Part shown: positions 26,910-34,374 of the stretch, piece after piece
Layout of the letters: every line of letters starts with the position of its first letter
Position numbering within the stretch: position 1 is the first letter of the stretch
Assembly (NCBI RefSeq): GCF_047123305.1
Contig: NZ_CP138918.1
Span: forward strand, 372,001 to 436,000
DNA from: Thalassobius sp047123305
GTDB taxonomy: Bacteria; Pseudomonadota; Alphaproteobacteria; Rhodobacterales; Rhodobacteraceae
Direction: 5' to 3'
DNA length: 64,000 nt
Notes under the pieces: model-generated
What the model saw: the letters and a program-made list of their open reading frames with translations, nothing else
Database searches by the model: none
What the model was told of the DNA's origin: nothing
Made by a program: the position numbers and the translations under genes

Positions 26910-26938
26910 CTGGGGCCGTGTCTGAAACACAGCCCCAG
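26910..26938 (-). terminator. Hairpin between rpsK and rpoA
   Basis: CTGGGGC and GCCCCAG (outer arms) with an inner GTGT/ACAC pair form a long hairpin (26910-26938), followed on the minus strand by TTTGTCATTTT. It probably attenuates transcription or acts as a processing site between the ribosomal proteins and rpoA. Confidence 0.55.
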
Positions 26939-26952
26939 CCTTAAATGCTGGA

Positions 26953-27345
26953 TTAAACCCGGCGACGTTTCGGCGGGCGGCAGCCGTTGTGTGCGATCGG
27001 GGTCACATCACGGATCGAGGTGATGTTGAAACCAATTGCGGCCAGCGCGCGCAGAGCCGATTCACGGCCCGAACCGGGGCCCTGAACTTCTACTTCCAGG
27101 GTTTTAACACCGTGCTCCTGCGCTTTTTTGCCTGCGTCTTCAGCAGCCATCTGAGCGGCGTAAGGGGTCGATTTACGCGAACCCTTGAAGCCCATGGTGC
27201 CAGCGGACGACCAAGAAATGGCGTTGCCCTGCACGTCAGAGATCAGGATTTTGGTGTTGTTGAAGCTGGAGTTTACGTGTGCAACGCCAGCTGCGATGTT
27301 CTTGGAGACCTTTTTCTTGCCCCCACGACGGGTATCACGTGCCAT
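26953..27345 (-). CDS. rpsK: 30S ribosomal protein S11
   Basis: 130 residues. The conserved core VNSSFNNTKILISD, SSAGTMGFKGSRKSTPYAAQ and GPGSGRESALRAL is followed by the C-terminus HNGCRPPKRRRV, which lies near the 690 loop of 16S rRNA. It follows rpsM by 15 bases. Confidence 0.98.
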   Translation of the reverse strand: MARDTRRGGKKKVSKNIAAGVAHVNSSFNNTKILISDVQGNAISWSSAGTMGFKGSRKSTPYAAQMAAEDAGKKAQEHGVKTLEVEVQGPGSGRESALRALAAIGFNITSIRDVTPIAHNGCRPPKRRRV

Positions 27346-27360
27346 TGGTAGCTACCTCCC

Positions 27361-27729
27361 TTACTTCTTCTTACCGGCAATGGCCTTTGCGGGGCCTTTG
27401 CGAGTACGAGCGTTGGTGTGAGTACGCTGGCCGCGTACGGGGAGGCCACGACGATGGCGCAGGCCGCGGTAGCAACCCAGGTCCATCAGACGTTTGATGT
27501 TCATGGTCACTTCACGACGCAGGTCACCTTCAACGGTGTAGTTGGCGTCGATGTGCTCACGAATGGCCAGCACTTCGGCGTCCGACAGTTCGTTGACGCG
27601 ACGGGTAAAGTCGATTTTCACGGCTTCGCAGATTGCTTCGGCCGAAGTCTGGCCAATGCCAGTGATGTAGGTGAGGGCGATCGGGACCCGTTTAGAGGTC
27701 GGGATGTTAACGCCGGCGATACGTGCCAC
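27361..27729 (-). CDS. rpsM: 30S ribosomal protein S13
   Basis: 122 residues. It has the typical start MARIAGVNIPTSKRVPIALTYI, the helix-two-turn-helix region, and the basic tail GLRHRRGLPVRGQRTHTNAR, followed by a Lys-rich end that reaches the A and P site tRNAs. It opens the last block of the superoperon; a promoter candidate lies 151 bases upstream. Confidence 0.98.
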   Translation of the reverse strand: MARIAGVNIPTSKRVPIALTYITGIGQTSAEAICEAVKIDFTRRVNELSDAEVLAIREHIDANYTVEGDLRREVTMNIKRLMDLGCYRGLRHRRGLPVRGQRTHTNARTRKGPAKAIAGKKK

Positions 27730-28035
27730 GTGTCACTTTCCTTTTTAGTTGCGGTTCCGTAGCTCCAGAACCTTTTTTCACAACATAAGCCCGACGTGAT
27801 GCGCCGGGCCTCCGCTGATCAGGTGTTCGATTCGCAATCGGGAGCGACCCGAGGGGAATCACATTTTCATAAGGCATGTTCCGTAAGAGGTTTTTCACCA
27901 AGCGTCAAGCGCTGCGCCTGCAAACGTGCCCATCCTGGCAAATATCCCTTACACCCGCGTGCATTACGTCGCAATTGACCGGCTTTGAGCATTCATGCAA
28001 AATTCTGCACATATTCCGCATCTCACGAGTAGCAA
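27730..28035. other. Divergent regulatory gap between rpsM and the first BLUF gene
   Basis: This 306-base region has no gene. On the minus strand it holds a promoter candidate for rpsM (27880-27908). On the plus strand TTGACC (27975-27980) with CAAAAT 17 bases later is a weak promoter candidate for the BLUF gene. adk, which normally precedes rpsM, lies beyond the two BLUF genes, so rpsM needs its own promoter here. Confidence 0.6.
27880..27908 (-). promoter_or_regulatory. Predicted promoter of the rpsM-rplQ block
   Basis: TTGACG (27908-27903), 17 bases, TACGGA (27885-27880) on the minus strand. The -35 is strong and the -10 poor. It would give an untranslated leader of about 140 bases before rpsM. 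Confidence 0.45.
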
Positions 28036-28446
28036 ATGATTTTCAGGCGCCTTTACATCAGCCGCGCCGCCTACCCAATCGGTCATCAATCCGATCTGGA
28101 CATTCTCGAGACTGCGGTGGCCAACAATGCCCGACATGGCATCACCGGAATGCTGCTGCGTCGGGACCGTCGTTTTGTGCAGGTGATTGAAGGCGCCGAA
28201 GCAACGGTGCGGCCCCTGTTCGAAAACATAAACAAGGATCCGCGGCACCATAGCGTCAGGTTCATTGGCAAGTGGCAAGCAGAGACCCGGATGTTTGGCG
28301 ACTGGTCGATGGCCTATCGCAGTTTCGACCGCCCCCTACCCCAGTTTGATGCGGACAAACCCTCCGCCGACAAGGACCAGGCCACGGCCCTGCTGCACGG
28401 GTTGCACAAGATGGCCACCTCCAGCCAGGGTGTTTTTGCCCTTTAA
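28036..28446 (+). CDS. BLUF-domain blue-light sensor, copy 1
   Basis: A 136-residue protein consisting almost only of a BLUF (flavin-binding) domain (about 1-95) and a short helical tail. The flavin-site residues keep the exact spacing of AppA, offset by 14: Tyr7 (AppA Y21), Asn31 (N45), Gln49 (Q63), Trp90 (W104), Met92 (M106). Signature pieces are ITGMLL, RFVQVIEG and DWSMAY. With no output domain it probably signals through a partner protein. It is inserted between adk and rpsM in the opposite direction. Confidence 0.9.
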   Translation: MIFRRLYISRAAYPIGHQSDLDILETAVANNARHGITGMLLRRDRRFVQVIEGAEATVRPLFENINKDPRHHSVRFIGKWQAETRMFGDWSMAYRSFDRPLPQFDADKPSADKDQATALLHGLHKMATSSQGVFAL

Positions 28447-28462
28447 CCTGCATTGACGTGGC

Positions 28463-28478
28463 TTGCACGGCTGTGCAA
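28463..28478 (+). promoter_or_regulatory. Inverted repeat upstream of the second BLUF gene
   Basis: TTGCAC and GTGCAA flank GGCT, a perfect 6-bp inverted repeat 57 bases before the ATG at 28535. TGCA-type half-sites (ATGCAAAATTCTGCAC) also precede the first BLUF gene. It may be an operator, but no regulator is identified. Confidence 0.4.
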
Positions 28479-28534
28479 ACATGTTCAGATAGTCGAATAT
28501 TACCTCTCTGCCCTTAAATCCAACGGGAGGGTTC

Positions 28535-28972
28535 ATGGTATTTCAACTGATCTATCAAAGCGACGCCCTGCCCGGCAGCGACGGCAGTGAGGACATTGAA
28601 ATCCTCCGCAAGTCCTTGCTGAACAACAATGCAAACAGGGTGACAGGTTTTCTGGTCCGCACCGGCAATCGGTTCTGCCAGCACCTTGAAGGGCCGCAGG
28701 GCACCATTTTGACACTGTTTGACAAAATCAGGCAGGATCCCCGCCACCGGCATGTGGCCCTGCTGGGAACCTGGCACGCGGACAGCCGCGCTTTCGGCAG
28801 CTGGTCCATGGGCTACAGACGGTTTGCCGATATGCTATCGCTGATCAATCAGACCAGCCCCGAACCGTCGCAATCCCACGCCCAATTGCTGTCTGGCATC
28901 CTGCTGCAACTGTCCCGACTGCCGGAACCTGCCCCGCTCCCAGAAGGGCTGCGGGCGGCAAAACGGCTTTGA
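28535..28972 (+). CDS. BLUF-domain blue-light sensor, copy 2
   Basis: A 145-residue BLUF protein and paralogue of the neighbour. Tyr7, Asn31, Gln49, Trp90 and Met92 occupy the same positions as in copy 1, so flavin photochemistry should be intact. Family phrases: LIYQSDA, RFCQHLEGP, DPRHRHV and SWSMGYR. The C-terminal tail of about 50 residues is Pro-rich and differs from copy 1. GGAGGG precedes the ATG. A strong terminator follows. Confidence 0.92.
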   Translation: MVFQLIYQSDALPGSDGSEDIEILRKSLLNNNANRVTGFLVRTGNRFCQHLEGPQGTILTLFDKIRQDPRHRHVALLGTWHADSRAFGSWSMGYRRFADMLSLINQTSPEPSQSHAQLLSGILLQLSRLPEPAPLPEGLRAAKRL

Positions 28973-28978
28973 TCAAGT

Positions 28979-29010
28979 AAAAACACCCGACCAGGGGCCG
29001 GGTGTTTTTT
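28979..29010. terminator. Bidirectional terminator between BLUF copy 2 and adk
   Basis: AAAAACACCCG and CGGGTGTTTTT are perfect complements with A-runs on one side and T-runs on the other (28979-29010). It can stop both the BLUF transcript (plus) and the rplO-secY-adk transcript (minus), cutting adk from rpsM. Confidence 0.88.
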
Positions 29011-29029
29011 TACGAACCTATCGCGGAGA

Positions 29030-29608
29030 TCAGGCGTCCAGCACCTTGGCGATATCGGCTTCGACCGTGGCAATATCCGCCAGACCATCAACCGTGCTCA
29101 GCAGGCCTTTGGCATAGTAGTAGCCGATCAGCGGCGCGGTCTTCTTGTAGTATTCCGTCAGACGGAAGCGCACGCTTTCTTCATTGTCATCCGCCCGGGC
29201 TTCTTTGCCGGCAGCGACCGCTTCGGCGGCGCGGTTTACAACCCGGGCCACCAGCGTTTCATCATCCACCTGCATCGACACGGCGGCAGCAAGGTCTTCA
29301 CCCTTCTCCGCCAGCAATTCCCCCAGAGCGTCTGCTTGGGCCAGGGTGCGGGGGAAGCCGTCAAAGATGAAACCACCTTTTTTGTCGCCTTCCAGCTTTT
29401 CACGGATCAGGCCGATGACAATCTCATCGGTGACCAGCTCACCACGTGCCATAACGTCGGCAACGCGTTTGCCCATCTCAGTGCCGCTGGCTTTTGCCTC
29501 GCGCAGCATGTCGCCCGTGGAGAGCTGGATCATGTTGCGGCTTTCCACCAGATTGGCGGCCTGAGTTCCTTTGCCCGCGCCGGGCGGTCCAAGCAGAATA
29601 ATGTTCAT
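29030..29608 (-). CDS. adk: Adenylate kinase
   Basis: A 192-residue enzyme interconverting AMP, ADP and ATP. It has the P-loop GPPGAGKGTQA, the AMP-site helix STGDMLREA, the motif FDGFPRTLAQ and the short-lid form: the LID region between VVNRAAEAVA and DDNEESVRFRL lacks the zinc-binding Cys. It overlaps secY by four bases (ATGA), as in the usual secY-adk order. Confidence 0.97.
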   Translation of the reverse strand: MNIILLGPPGAGKGTQAANLVESRNMIQLSTGDMLREAKASGTEMGKRVADVMARGELVTDEIVIGLIREKLEGDKKGGFIFDGFPRTLAQADALGELLAEKGEDLAAAVSMQVDDETLVARVVNRAAEAVAAGKEARADDNEESVRFRLTEYYKKTAPLIGYYYAKGLLSTVDGLADIATVEADIAKVLDA

Positions 29609-30972
29609 CGACGAGACGGTCCCTTACGATTGCGTTTTTTGCCCTTGCCGCGCAGCTGAGATTTTTCAATCAAACCTTCATACTGGTGCGCCAGAAGATG
29701 ACTCTGCACCTGCTGGATGGTGTCCATGGTCACGGACACCACGATCAGCACCGAGGTACCACCGAAGTAGAAAGGAATAGCCAGCTGGCTGCGCAGGATT
29801 TCCGGTAGCAGACAGACCGCTGCCAGATAGGCCGAACCCAGAACCAGCACACGGGTGGTGACATATTCCAGGTATTCAGCAGTTTTCTTGCCGGGACGGA
29901 TGCCCGGGATAAAGCCGTTCTGGTTCTTCAGGTTGTCCGCAACATCATCCGGCTTGAAGGAGACGTTGAAGGTATAGAAGAAGGCGAAGAAGACGATCAT
30001 CGCCACGAAGAACAAGAGATACAGCGGCTGACCGGGGCCGAAATAGGCCAGGATGGTCGACATGATCGGACCGGTCTGGTTGCCCGAGAAGGTCGAGATG
30101 GTGGTTGGCAACAGCAGCAGCGACGAGGCAAAGATCGCCGGGATCACACCCGCCGGGTTTACCTTGATCGGCAGGTGGCTGGAGCCGCCATCATAGACCT
30201 TCATACCCACCTGACGGCGGGGATACTGAATGTGGATCTTGCGCAGCGCGCGTTCCATGAACACCACAAAGCCGATGGTCGCAACGACCATGACCAGCAC
30301 ACCGATGATGACACCGGGGCTGATGGCGCCCGAACGGCCTTGGCTCAGGAACTGGGCCAGTGCGGCAGGAACCTCGGCGATGATGCCGACGAAGATGATC
30401 AGAGAGATACCGTTACCGATGCCGCGCTGGGTGATCTGCTCGCCCAGCCACATCAGGAACATGGTGCCGCCCACCAGGGTGATCACGCAGGAAACGACAA
30501 AGAACCAGTAGTCCAGATCCGGCTGCACCAGATCCCCGGTGTACAGGCTGACCGCCAGACCATAGGCCTGCAACGTGGCCAGAAACACGGTGCCGTAGCG
30601 GGTGTACTGGTTGATCTTCTTACGGCCCTGTTCGCCCTCTTTCTTCAACTGTTCCAGCGCCGGAACCATCGAGGTCAGCAGCTGAACAATGATCGAGGCC
30701 GAGATATAGGGCATGATGCCAAGGGCAAAGATACCCATCCGTCCCAGTGCGCCACCGGTGAACATCGACAGGATGCCCCCCAGACCCGCCGCTGCGCCGT
30801 CCATAAATTCACGGAGCGCGTTGCCGTCGATGCCGGGAACGGGAATGAAAGTGCCAAGACGATAAACAATCAGAAGGCCCAGGGTGAACAGGATGCGGCT
30901 GCGCAGCTCGGTCGCCTTACCGAAGGCGGACCAGCTGGTGTTCGCGGCCATTTGTTCTACTGCAGATACCAT
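29605..30972 (-). CDS. secY: Preprotein translocase subunit SecY
   Basis: A 455-residue ten-helix channel protein of the Sec translocon. Conserved segments: RILFTLGLLIVYRLGTFIPVPGI (helix 1), the plug region about GGILSMFTGGALGRMGIFALG, and the cytoplasmic loop preceding helix 10. The basic C-terminus ends KGKKRNRKGPSRR. The start is at 30972; an internal ATG seven codons on (MAAN) is possible. It follows rplO by 123 bases. Confidence 0.97.
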   Translation of the reverse strand: MVSAVEQMAANTSWSAFGKATELRSRILFTLGLLIVYRLGTFIPVPGIDGNALREFMDGAAAGLGGILSMFTGGALGRMGIFALGIMPYISASIIVQLLTSMVPALEQLKKEGEQGRKKINQYTRYGTVFLATLQAYGLAVSLYTGDLVQPDLDYWFFVVSCVITLVGGTMFLMWLGEQITQRGIGNGISLIIFVGIIAEVPAALAQFLSQGRSGAISPGVIIGVLVMVVATIGFVVFMERALRKIHIQYPRRQVGMKVYDGGSSHLPIKVNPAGVIPAIFASSLLLLPTTISTFSGNQTGPIMSTILAYFGPGQPLYLLFFVAMIVFFAFFYTFNVSFKPDDVADNLKNQNGFIPGIRPGKKTAEYLEYVTTRVLVLGSAYLAAVCLLPEILRSQLAIPFYFGGTSVLIVVSVTMDTIQQVQSHLLAHQYEGLIEKSQLRGKGKKRNRKGPSRR

Positions 30973-31095
30973 GCGCGGTCTCTCTTATATGACAAACGCC
31001 GCCAAGAGCGTTTTCCAGCTCCGGCGGCGTTCTTAGGAAAACTGGGATCTTATGTAAGCGGCGAAGCCGCCGCTCACAACCCGTTAAGGCGTTAC

Positions 31096-31557
31096 TTACG
31101 CGCCTTTGACCTTCAGCGAGCCGCCAGCTTTTTCAACAGCTTCAACTGCCGACTTGGAGGCACCGGTCACATCCAGCTCAACTTTGGTGTTGAAATCGCC
31201 TTTGGCGAGGATGCGGATACCGTCCAGTTTGCGGCGTACGAGGCCGCTTTCGACCAGCACATCTTCGGTGATCGGCGCGGAGGCGTCGATTTTGCCGGCT
31301 TCGATGAACTTGGCCAGCAGGCCCAGGTTCAGAACGGCGTATTTCTTGGGGTTCGGAACATTGAAGCCGCGCTTGGGAAGGCGCTGGTACAATGGCATCT
31401 GGCCACCTTCGTAGCCGTTGATCGCTACACCCGAACGGGATTTCTGACCTTTGATACCACGGCCACCCATTTTACCTTTGCCCGAACCAGGGCCACGGCC
31501 AACGCGCATGCGTTTTTTGGTTGCGCCAGGATTGTCGCGGAGTTCATTCAGTTTCAT
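31096..31557 (-). CDS. rplO: 50S ribosomal protein L15
   Basis: 153 residues. The Gly/Arg-rich extended N-terminus (RMRVGRGPGSGKGKMGGRGI, KGQKSRSG) and the globular C-terminus with VELDVTGASKSAVEAVEKAGG are typical. AAGGAGAAG precedes the ATG. It is separated from rpmD, its normal neighbour, by a 1.9-kb insertion, and has its own promoter candidate. Confidence 0.97.
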   Translation of the reverse strand: MKLNELRDNPGATKKRMRVGRGPGSGKGKMGGRGIKGQKSRSGVAINGYEGGQMPLYQRLPKRGFNVPNPKKYAVLNLGLLAKFIEAGKIDASAPITEDVLVESGLVRRKLDGIRILAKGDFNTKVELDVTGASKSAVEAVEKAGGSLKVKGA

Positions 31558-31656
31558 ATCGCTTCTCCTTGCCGGAACTGACCCCTGAAGCGTAAGCGGG
31601 TCAAACACGGCGTTTTTTGCTTGTTGATTCTATGACCCATAGAGAGCCACCGGGTG

Positions 31657-31685
31657 CCTATACGCGACAGAGGCCAGCGGATCAA
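31657..31685 (-). promoter_or_regulatory. Predicted promoter of the rplO-secY-adk block
   Basis: TTGATC (31685-31680), a 17-base spacer and TATAGG (31662-31657) on the minus strand, about 100 bases upstream of rplO and downstream of the DUF1127 terminator. The match and location suggest the replacement promoter for this separated part of the spc operon. Confidence 0.65.
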
Positions 31686-31757
31686 GGGGGCGTAGATTGT
31701 AGGGTGGTGCCAAGTGACCCAACGTCCCGGAACCCAGCAACGATCCAGCGGAAAAGC

Positions 31758-31783
31758 AAAAAGCCCCCGCAGAGTGCGGAGGC
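31758..31783 (-). terminator. Terminator after the DUF1127 gene
   Basis: GCCCCCGCA and TGCGGAGGC pair over 9 bp (one G-U on the minus strand; 31763-31783), followed by TTTTT (31762-31758). It isolates the DUF1127 gene from rplO. Confidence 0.85.
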
Positions 31784-31815
31784 CTTGCATCATGCACCGG
31801 GAGGAGGCGCGTTGA

Positions 31816-32031
31816 TCAGACTTTGTAGACGTGGTCGAAGGCAACGCGCTCGATGTCGTTGCGGTCCAGACCCAGATCCCAAAGTTCACGGTTGGTCAGT
31901 TTGGACAGTTCGCGCACGGTCTCATCATAGGCGGCGCGGCGCTTGCGGGCGGCTTTGAAGCCTTCGTAAGCGGCGGTCAAACGGGCAACCAGGTTAAAGC
32001 TGGCGGTGGTGGTGGTAGCTGCATAAGCCAT
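31816..32031 (-). CDS. DUF1127 domain protein
   Basis: A 71-residue protein with a canonical DUF1127 domain in its C-terminal half: ARKRRAAYDETVRELSKLTNRELWDLGLDRNDI contains the pattern L..L..REL.DLGL.R.DI. Such small Arg-rich proteins are abundant in alphaproteobacteria; some affect RNA turnover and stress responses, but most are unstudied. It lies inside the spc operon between rpmD and rplO with its own terminator. Confidence 0.9.
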   Translation of the reverse strand: MAYAATTTTASFNLVARLTAAYEGFKAARKRRAAYDETVRELSKLTNRELWDLGLDRNDIERVAFDHVYKV

Positions 32032-32182
32032 ATCGATTACTCCTAAGTGTCGGACGGGGCCTATTCCCCGCTGTTCTTGTCATGTCTCTTAGTGACAGGA
32101 ACCGTATACGCCACCCGCCCACACAGGAGAATCGCAGACTCCGCCGTACTGCTCTGCAGAATATGCATGGCTAGTTCACTAA

Positions 32183-32199
32183 AACGCCAAAGCGGCGTT
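32183..32199 (-). terminator. Probable terminator of the HxlR gene
   Basis: AACGCC and GGCGTT form a 6-bp stem with a 5-base loop, followed by TTTT on the minus strand. It lies 15 bases beyond 32214, the stop reached if the HxlR reading frame is corrected, rather than beyond the present stop at 32246. Confidence 0.55.
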
Positions 32200-32245
32200 A
32201 TCTGGCTGTTACCTCAGGCAGTCTCGACCAGGGGTTCCAGATCGC

Positions 32246-32656
32246 TCAGCGCCAGAGGTTCGTTGCAGCAGGCACAGACCACACGTGCCGTGGCCTCTGC
32301 CCCACAGGTTTTGTGGCGTACCGGAACGGCGGCGCGGCATCGGCGATCCATTTATCGCCCCAGGCCGCCATCGCCATCAGAACCGGCACAAAATCCACCC
32401 CCTGCGGCGTCATCACATAGCGATAGCGTTTGGGCCGCTCACTATAGAGCGTCTTTTGCAGCATACCGTGCTCGACCAGCCGGTTGAGGCGTTGTGTCAA
32501 CGTGTTGCGGCTGATGCCAAGGGACAGGTGGAAGTCGTCAAACGTCGTCACCCCCCGCGCCGCGTCGCGCAGGATCAGCGGCGTCCACCAGTCACCGATG
32601 ATGTCCACTGTCCGCGCCAATGAGCAATCCCATTGTGAGAAGTCGTGTCGTTTCAT
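32246..32656 (-). CDS. HxlR-family regulator with frameshifted C-terminus
   Basis: A 136-residue winged-helix regulator. The DNA-binding part is intact: CSLARTVDIIGDWWTPLIL, ISRNTLTQRLNRLVE and YSERPKRYRYVMTPQG. After about residue 110 (PPFRYATK) the frame changes. The bases from about 32312 downward, read in another frame, encode HKTCGAEATARVVCACCNE and PLALSDLEPL to a stop at 32214, which is the usual Cys-rich HxlR tail. One missing base near GGTACGCCAC explains it (TAC CGC CAC expected). It is either a real frameshift that replaces the tail by 25 other residues, or a sequence error. GGAAGGAAGG precedes the ATG. Confidence 0.8.
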   Translation of the reverse strand: MKRHDFSQWDCSLARTVDIIGDWWTPLILRDAARGVTTFDDFHLSLGISRNTLTQRLNRLVEHGMLQKTLYSERPKRYRYVMTPQGVDFVPVLMAMAAWGDKWIADAAPPFRYATKPVGQRPRHVWSVPAATNLWR

Positions 32657-32690
32657 GCTGCCTTCCTTCCAATCAGAGAGTTGCAAGATG

Positions 32691-32720
32691 GAACTGACTA
32701 TGCAAACCAATAGTAAGTTC
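32691..32720. promoter_or_regulatory. Operator-like inverted repeat between HxlR and membrane-protein genes
   Basis: GAACTGACTAT (32691-32701) and ATAGTAAGTTC (32710-32720) are inverted with a single mismatch and an 8-base spacer. The site lies between the divergent genes, 35 bases from the HxlR start. HxlR regulators commonly bind such A/T-rich dyads, so it is probably the site for autoregulation and for control of the membrane protein. Confidence 0.65.
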
Positions 32721-32770
32721 AACATTGGAACTGAGTCGCAGCATGGGCTCAGATTGAAAGGAATAAGGAC

Positions 32771-33436
32771 ATGACACAGACCAACCTGCCCCGCCTCGTG
32801 GCGCTCTGCGCGGGATTTGGAGCAACGATGGTGGCCTTGATGGTGGGCATTTCGGTGCAGAACGGCACGGGTTTTCAGGATTTCGAATCGATCCTGCGCC
32901 ACGGCACACCTGAGGCCTATGGCGCCGCCATCACTGACGCGGCCCCAGTGCTGCGGCTGATCTACCCGCTGGATACGATGTATATCTTTTCCTACGTGAC
33001 GATGGTCTTTGCCATAGTTCCGCTGGTGCCCGAACGTCGGATGGCGGGCCTGCTTGCGGTGATCGCCGTGCTGATGACTGCGGGCCTCGACTTCATCGAG
33101 AACAACCACATCCTGGCAATCGCCGCTGCGGCCGAACGTGGCGTGTTACCCGATATGGCGCGGATCACCTTTGAAACAGTGGTGACCCAGAGCAAGTTCA
33201 ACTTTGGCCTGCTGCTGACCCTCACCCTATCATTCCTGATCCTGCAAAACGGACGGGCTGCCAATGTCACGCGCTGGCTGGCCCGAGCTGTGGTGGTGCT
33301 GGCCCCCGTCGCCCTGCTGTCGCCGGTGACCACGCTGATCTACCTCAGCATGAACATCGGTCTGGGCTATCTGATTGCCTATCTGTACTGGCCACGTTCC
33401 CGCCAAGCTATGCCCCTGCAGACAGCAGCAGCGTAA
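32771..33436 (+). CDS. Multi-pass membrane protein of unknown function
   Basis: A 221-residue protein with about six hydrophobic helices: 7-27 (LVALCAGFGATMVALMVGI), 62-85, 93-112 (AGLLAVIAVLMTAGLDF), 145-162 (LLLTLTLSFLIL), 170-187 and 190-207. A His-containing loop (FIENNHIL) lies in the middle. No family is recognised. Divergence from an HxlR regulator across a dyad suggests that it is induced by a small molecule or stress, possibly as a transporter or stress membrane protein. Confidence 0.7.
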   Translation: MTQTNLPRLVALCAGFGATMVALMVGISVQNGTGFQDFESILRHGTPEAYGAAITDAAPVLRLIYPLDTMYIFSYVTMVFAIVPLVPERRMAGLLAVIAVLMTAGLDFIENNHILAIAAAAERGVLPDMARITFETVVTQSKFNFGLLLTLTLSFLILQNGRAANVTRWLARAVVVLAPVALLSPVTTLIYLSMNIGLGYLIAYLYWPRSRQAMPLQTAAA

Positions 33437-33449
33437 CCGCAAAAGAAAT

Positions 33450-33474
33450 CGCCCCGAACCTTGCGGTCGGGGCG
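33450..33474. terminator. Bidirectional terminator between membrane protein and rpmD
   Basis: CGCCCCGA and TCGGGGCG form an 8-bp stem with a 9-base loop; A/T tracts flank both sides. It ends the rpmC-rpmD transcript on the minus strand and the membrane-protein transcript on the plus strand. Confidence 0.75.
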
Positions 33475-33499
33475 TTTCCAATTTTCTAGAAGCGATTGC

Positions 33500-33688
33500 T
33501 TAGTCGCGCTCTTCGATGATCTCAACCATGTGAGAAATCTTGCGCACCATGCCGCGAACGGCAGGAGTGTCTTCAAGCTCACGGGTTTTGTGCATCTTGT
33601 TCAGGCCCAGACCCACCAGGGTGGCGCGCTGGTCTGCGGGGCGACGGATCGGCGAGCCGATCTGTTTTACAACGATGGTTTTAGCCAT
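33500..33688 (-). CDS. rpmD: 50S ribosomal protein L30
   Basis: 62 residues, the short bacterial L30: KTIVVKQIGSPIRRPADQRATL, then LGLNKMHKTRELEDTPAVRGMV. It is the last gene of the block beginning at rpmC; its usual follower rplO is displaced. Confidence 0.96.
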   Translation of the reverse strand: MAKTIVVKQIGSPIRRPADQRATLVGLGLNKMHKTRELEDTPAVRGMVRKISHMVEIIEERD

Positions 33689-33700
33689 GGGTCGTTCTCC

Positions 33701-34258
33701 TTACGCGTCTGCCGGGGCAGCTGCTTCGTCCTTACGCAGGATGTCAGCAACTTTTTTGCCACGACGTGCAGCAACCGAACGCGGGCTCGACTCTTTGGTC
33801 AGGCCGTTCAGGGTTGCGCGGATCATGTTGTAGGGGTTCTGCGAACCGATCGACTTCGACACAACGTCTTTGATGCCCAGCATCTCGAAGACGGCACGCA
33901 TCGGACCACCTGCGATGATCCCGGTACCTTCCGGAGCGGTGCGCATGACAACCTTACCGGCGCCGTGACGACCTTCCATGTCGTGGTGCAGGGTGCGGCC
34001 CTCTTTCAGAGGTACGCGGATCATGTTGCGCTTGGCCTGCTCGGTGGCTTTGCGGATGGCCTCAGGGACCTCTTTCGCTTTACCTTTACCGAAGCCTACG
34101 CGGCCTTTCTGATCGCCAACAACCACCAGAGCGGCGAAGCCGAAGCGTTTACCACCTTTAACGGTTTTCGACACACGGTTGATCGCGACGAGACGATCTG
34201 CGAATTCCGGAGCTTCGTCACGATCGCGACGGTCCCGGCGGTTTTCACGTTCTGCCAT
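33701..34258 (-). CDS. rpsE: 30S ribosomal protein S5
   Basis: 185 residues. It has the double-stranded RNA-binding N-terminal domain (LVAINRVSKTVKGGKRFGF) and the C-terminal domain with GAPEGTG-like (TAPEGTGIIAGGPMRAVFE) and NPYNMIRATLNGL. The start MAEREN, preceded by AAGGA, is preferred over codons further upstream. Confidence 0.97.
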   Translation of the reverse strand: MAERENRRDRRDRDEAPEFADRLVAINRVSKTVKGGKRFGFAALVVVGDQKGRVGFGKGKAKEVPEAIRKATEQAKRNMIRVPLKEGRTLHHDMEGRHGAGKVVMRTAPEGTGIIAGGPMRAVFEMLGIKDVVSKSIGSQNPYNMIRATLNGLTKESSPRSVAARRGKKVADILRKDEAAAPADA

Positions 34259-34345
34259 TTCGGCATTCCTTTCTGAATGGCGCATTGCGGCGCCTGTTGT
34301 TTCAATCCTGGTGACTGCCCCCGAAAGGACAGCCCCGGATCATCG

Positions 34346-34366
34346 GGGGGGCGACAGGCGCCCCCC
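34346..34366 (-). promoter_or_regulatory. G/C-rich hairpin between rplR and rpsE
   Basis: GGGGGGCG and CGCCCCCC pair perfectly over 8 bp around a 5-base loop in the 116-base gap. No T-run follows, so it is probably an mRNA processing or stability element rather than a terminator. Confidence 0.5.
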
Positions 34367-34374
34367 GCAGGTCA

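Noticed and set aside
27815..27860. tRNA-like T-arm (GTTCGATTC) upstream of rpsM
   Set aside because: No matching stem, acceptor or anticodon arms around it.
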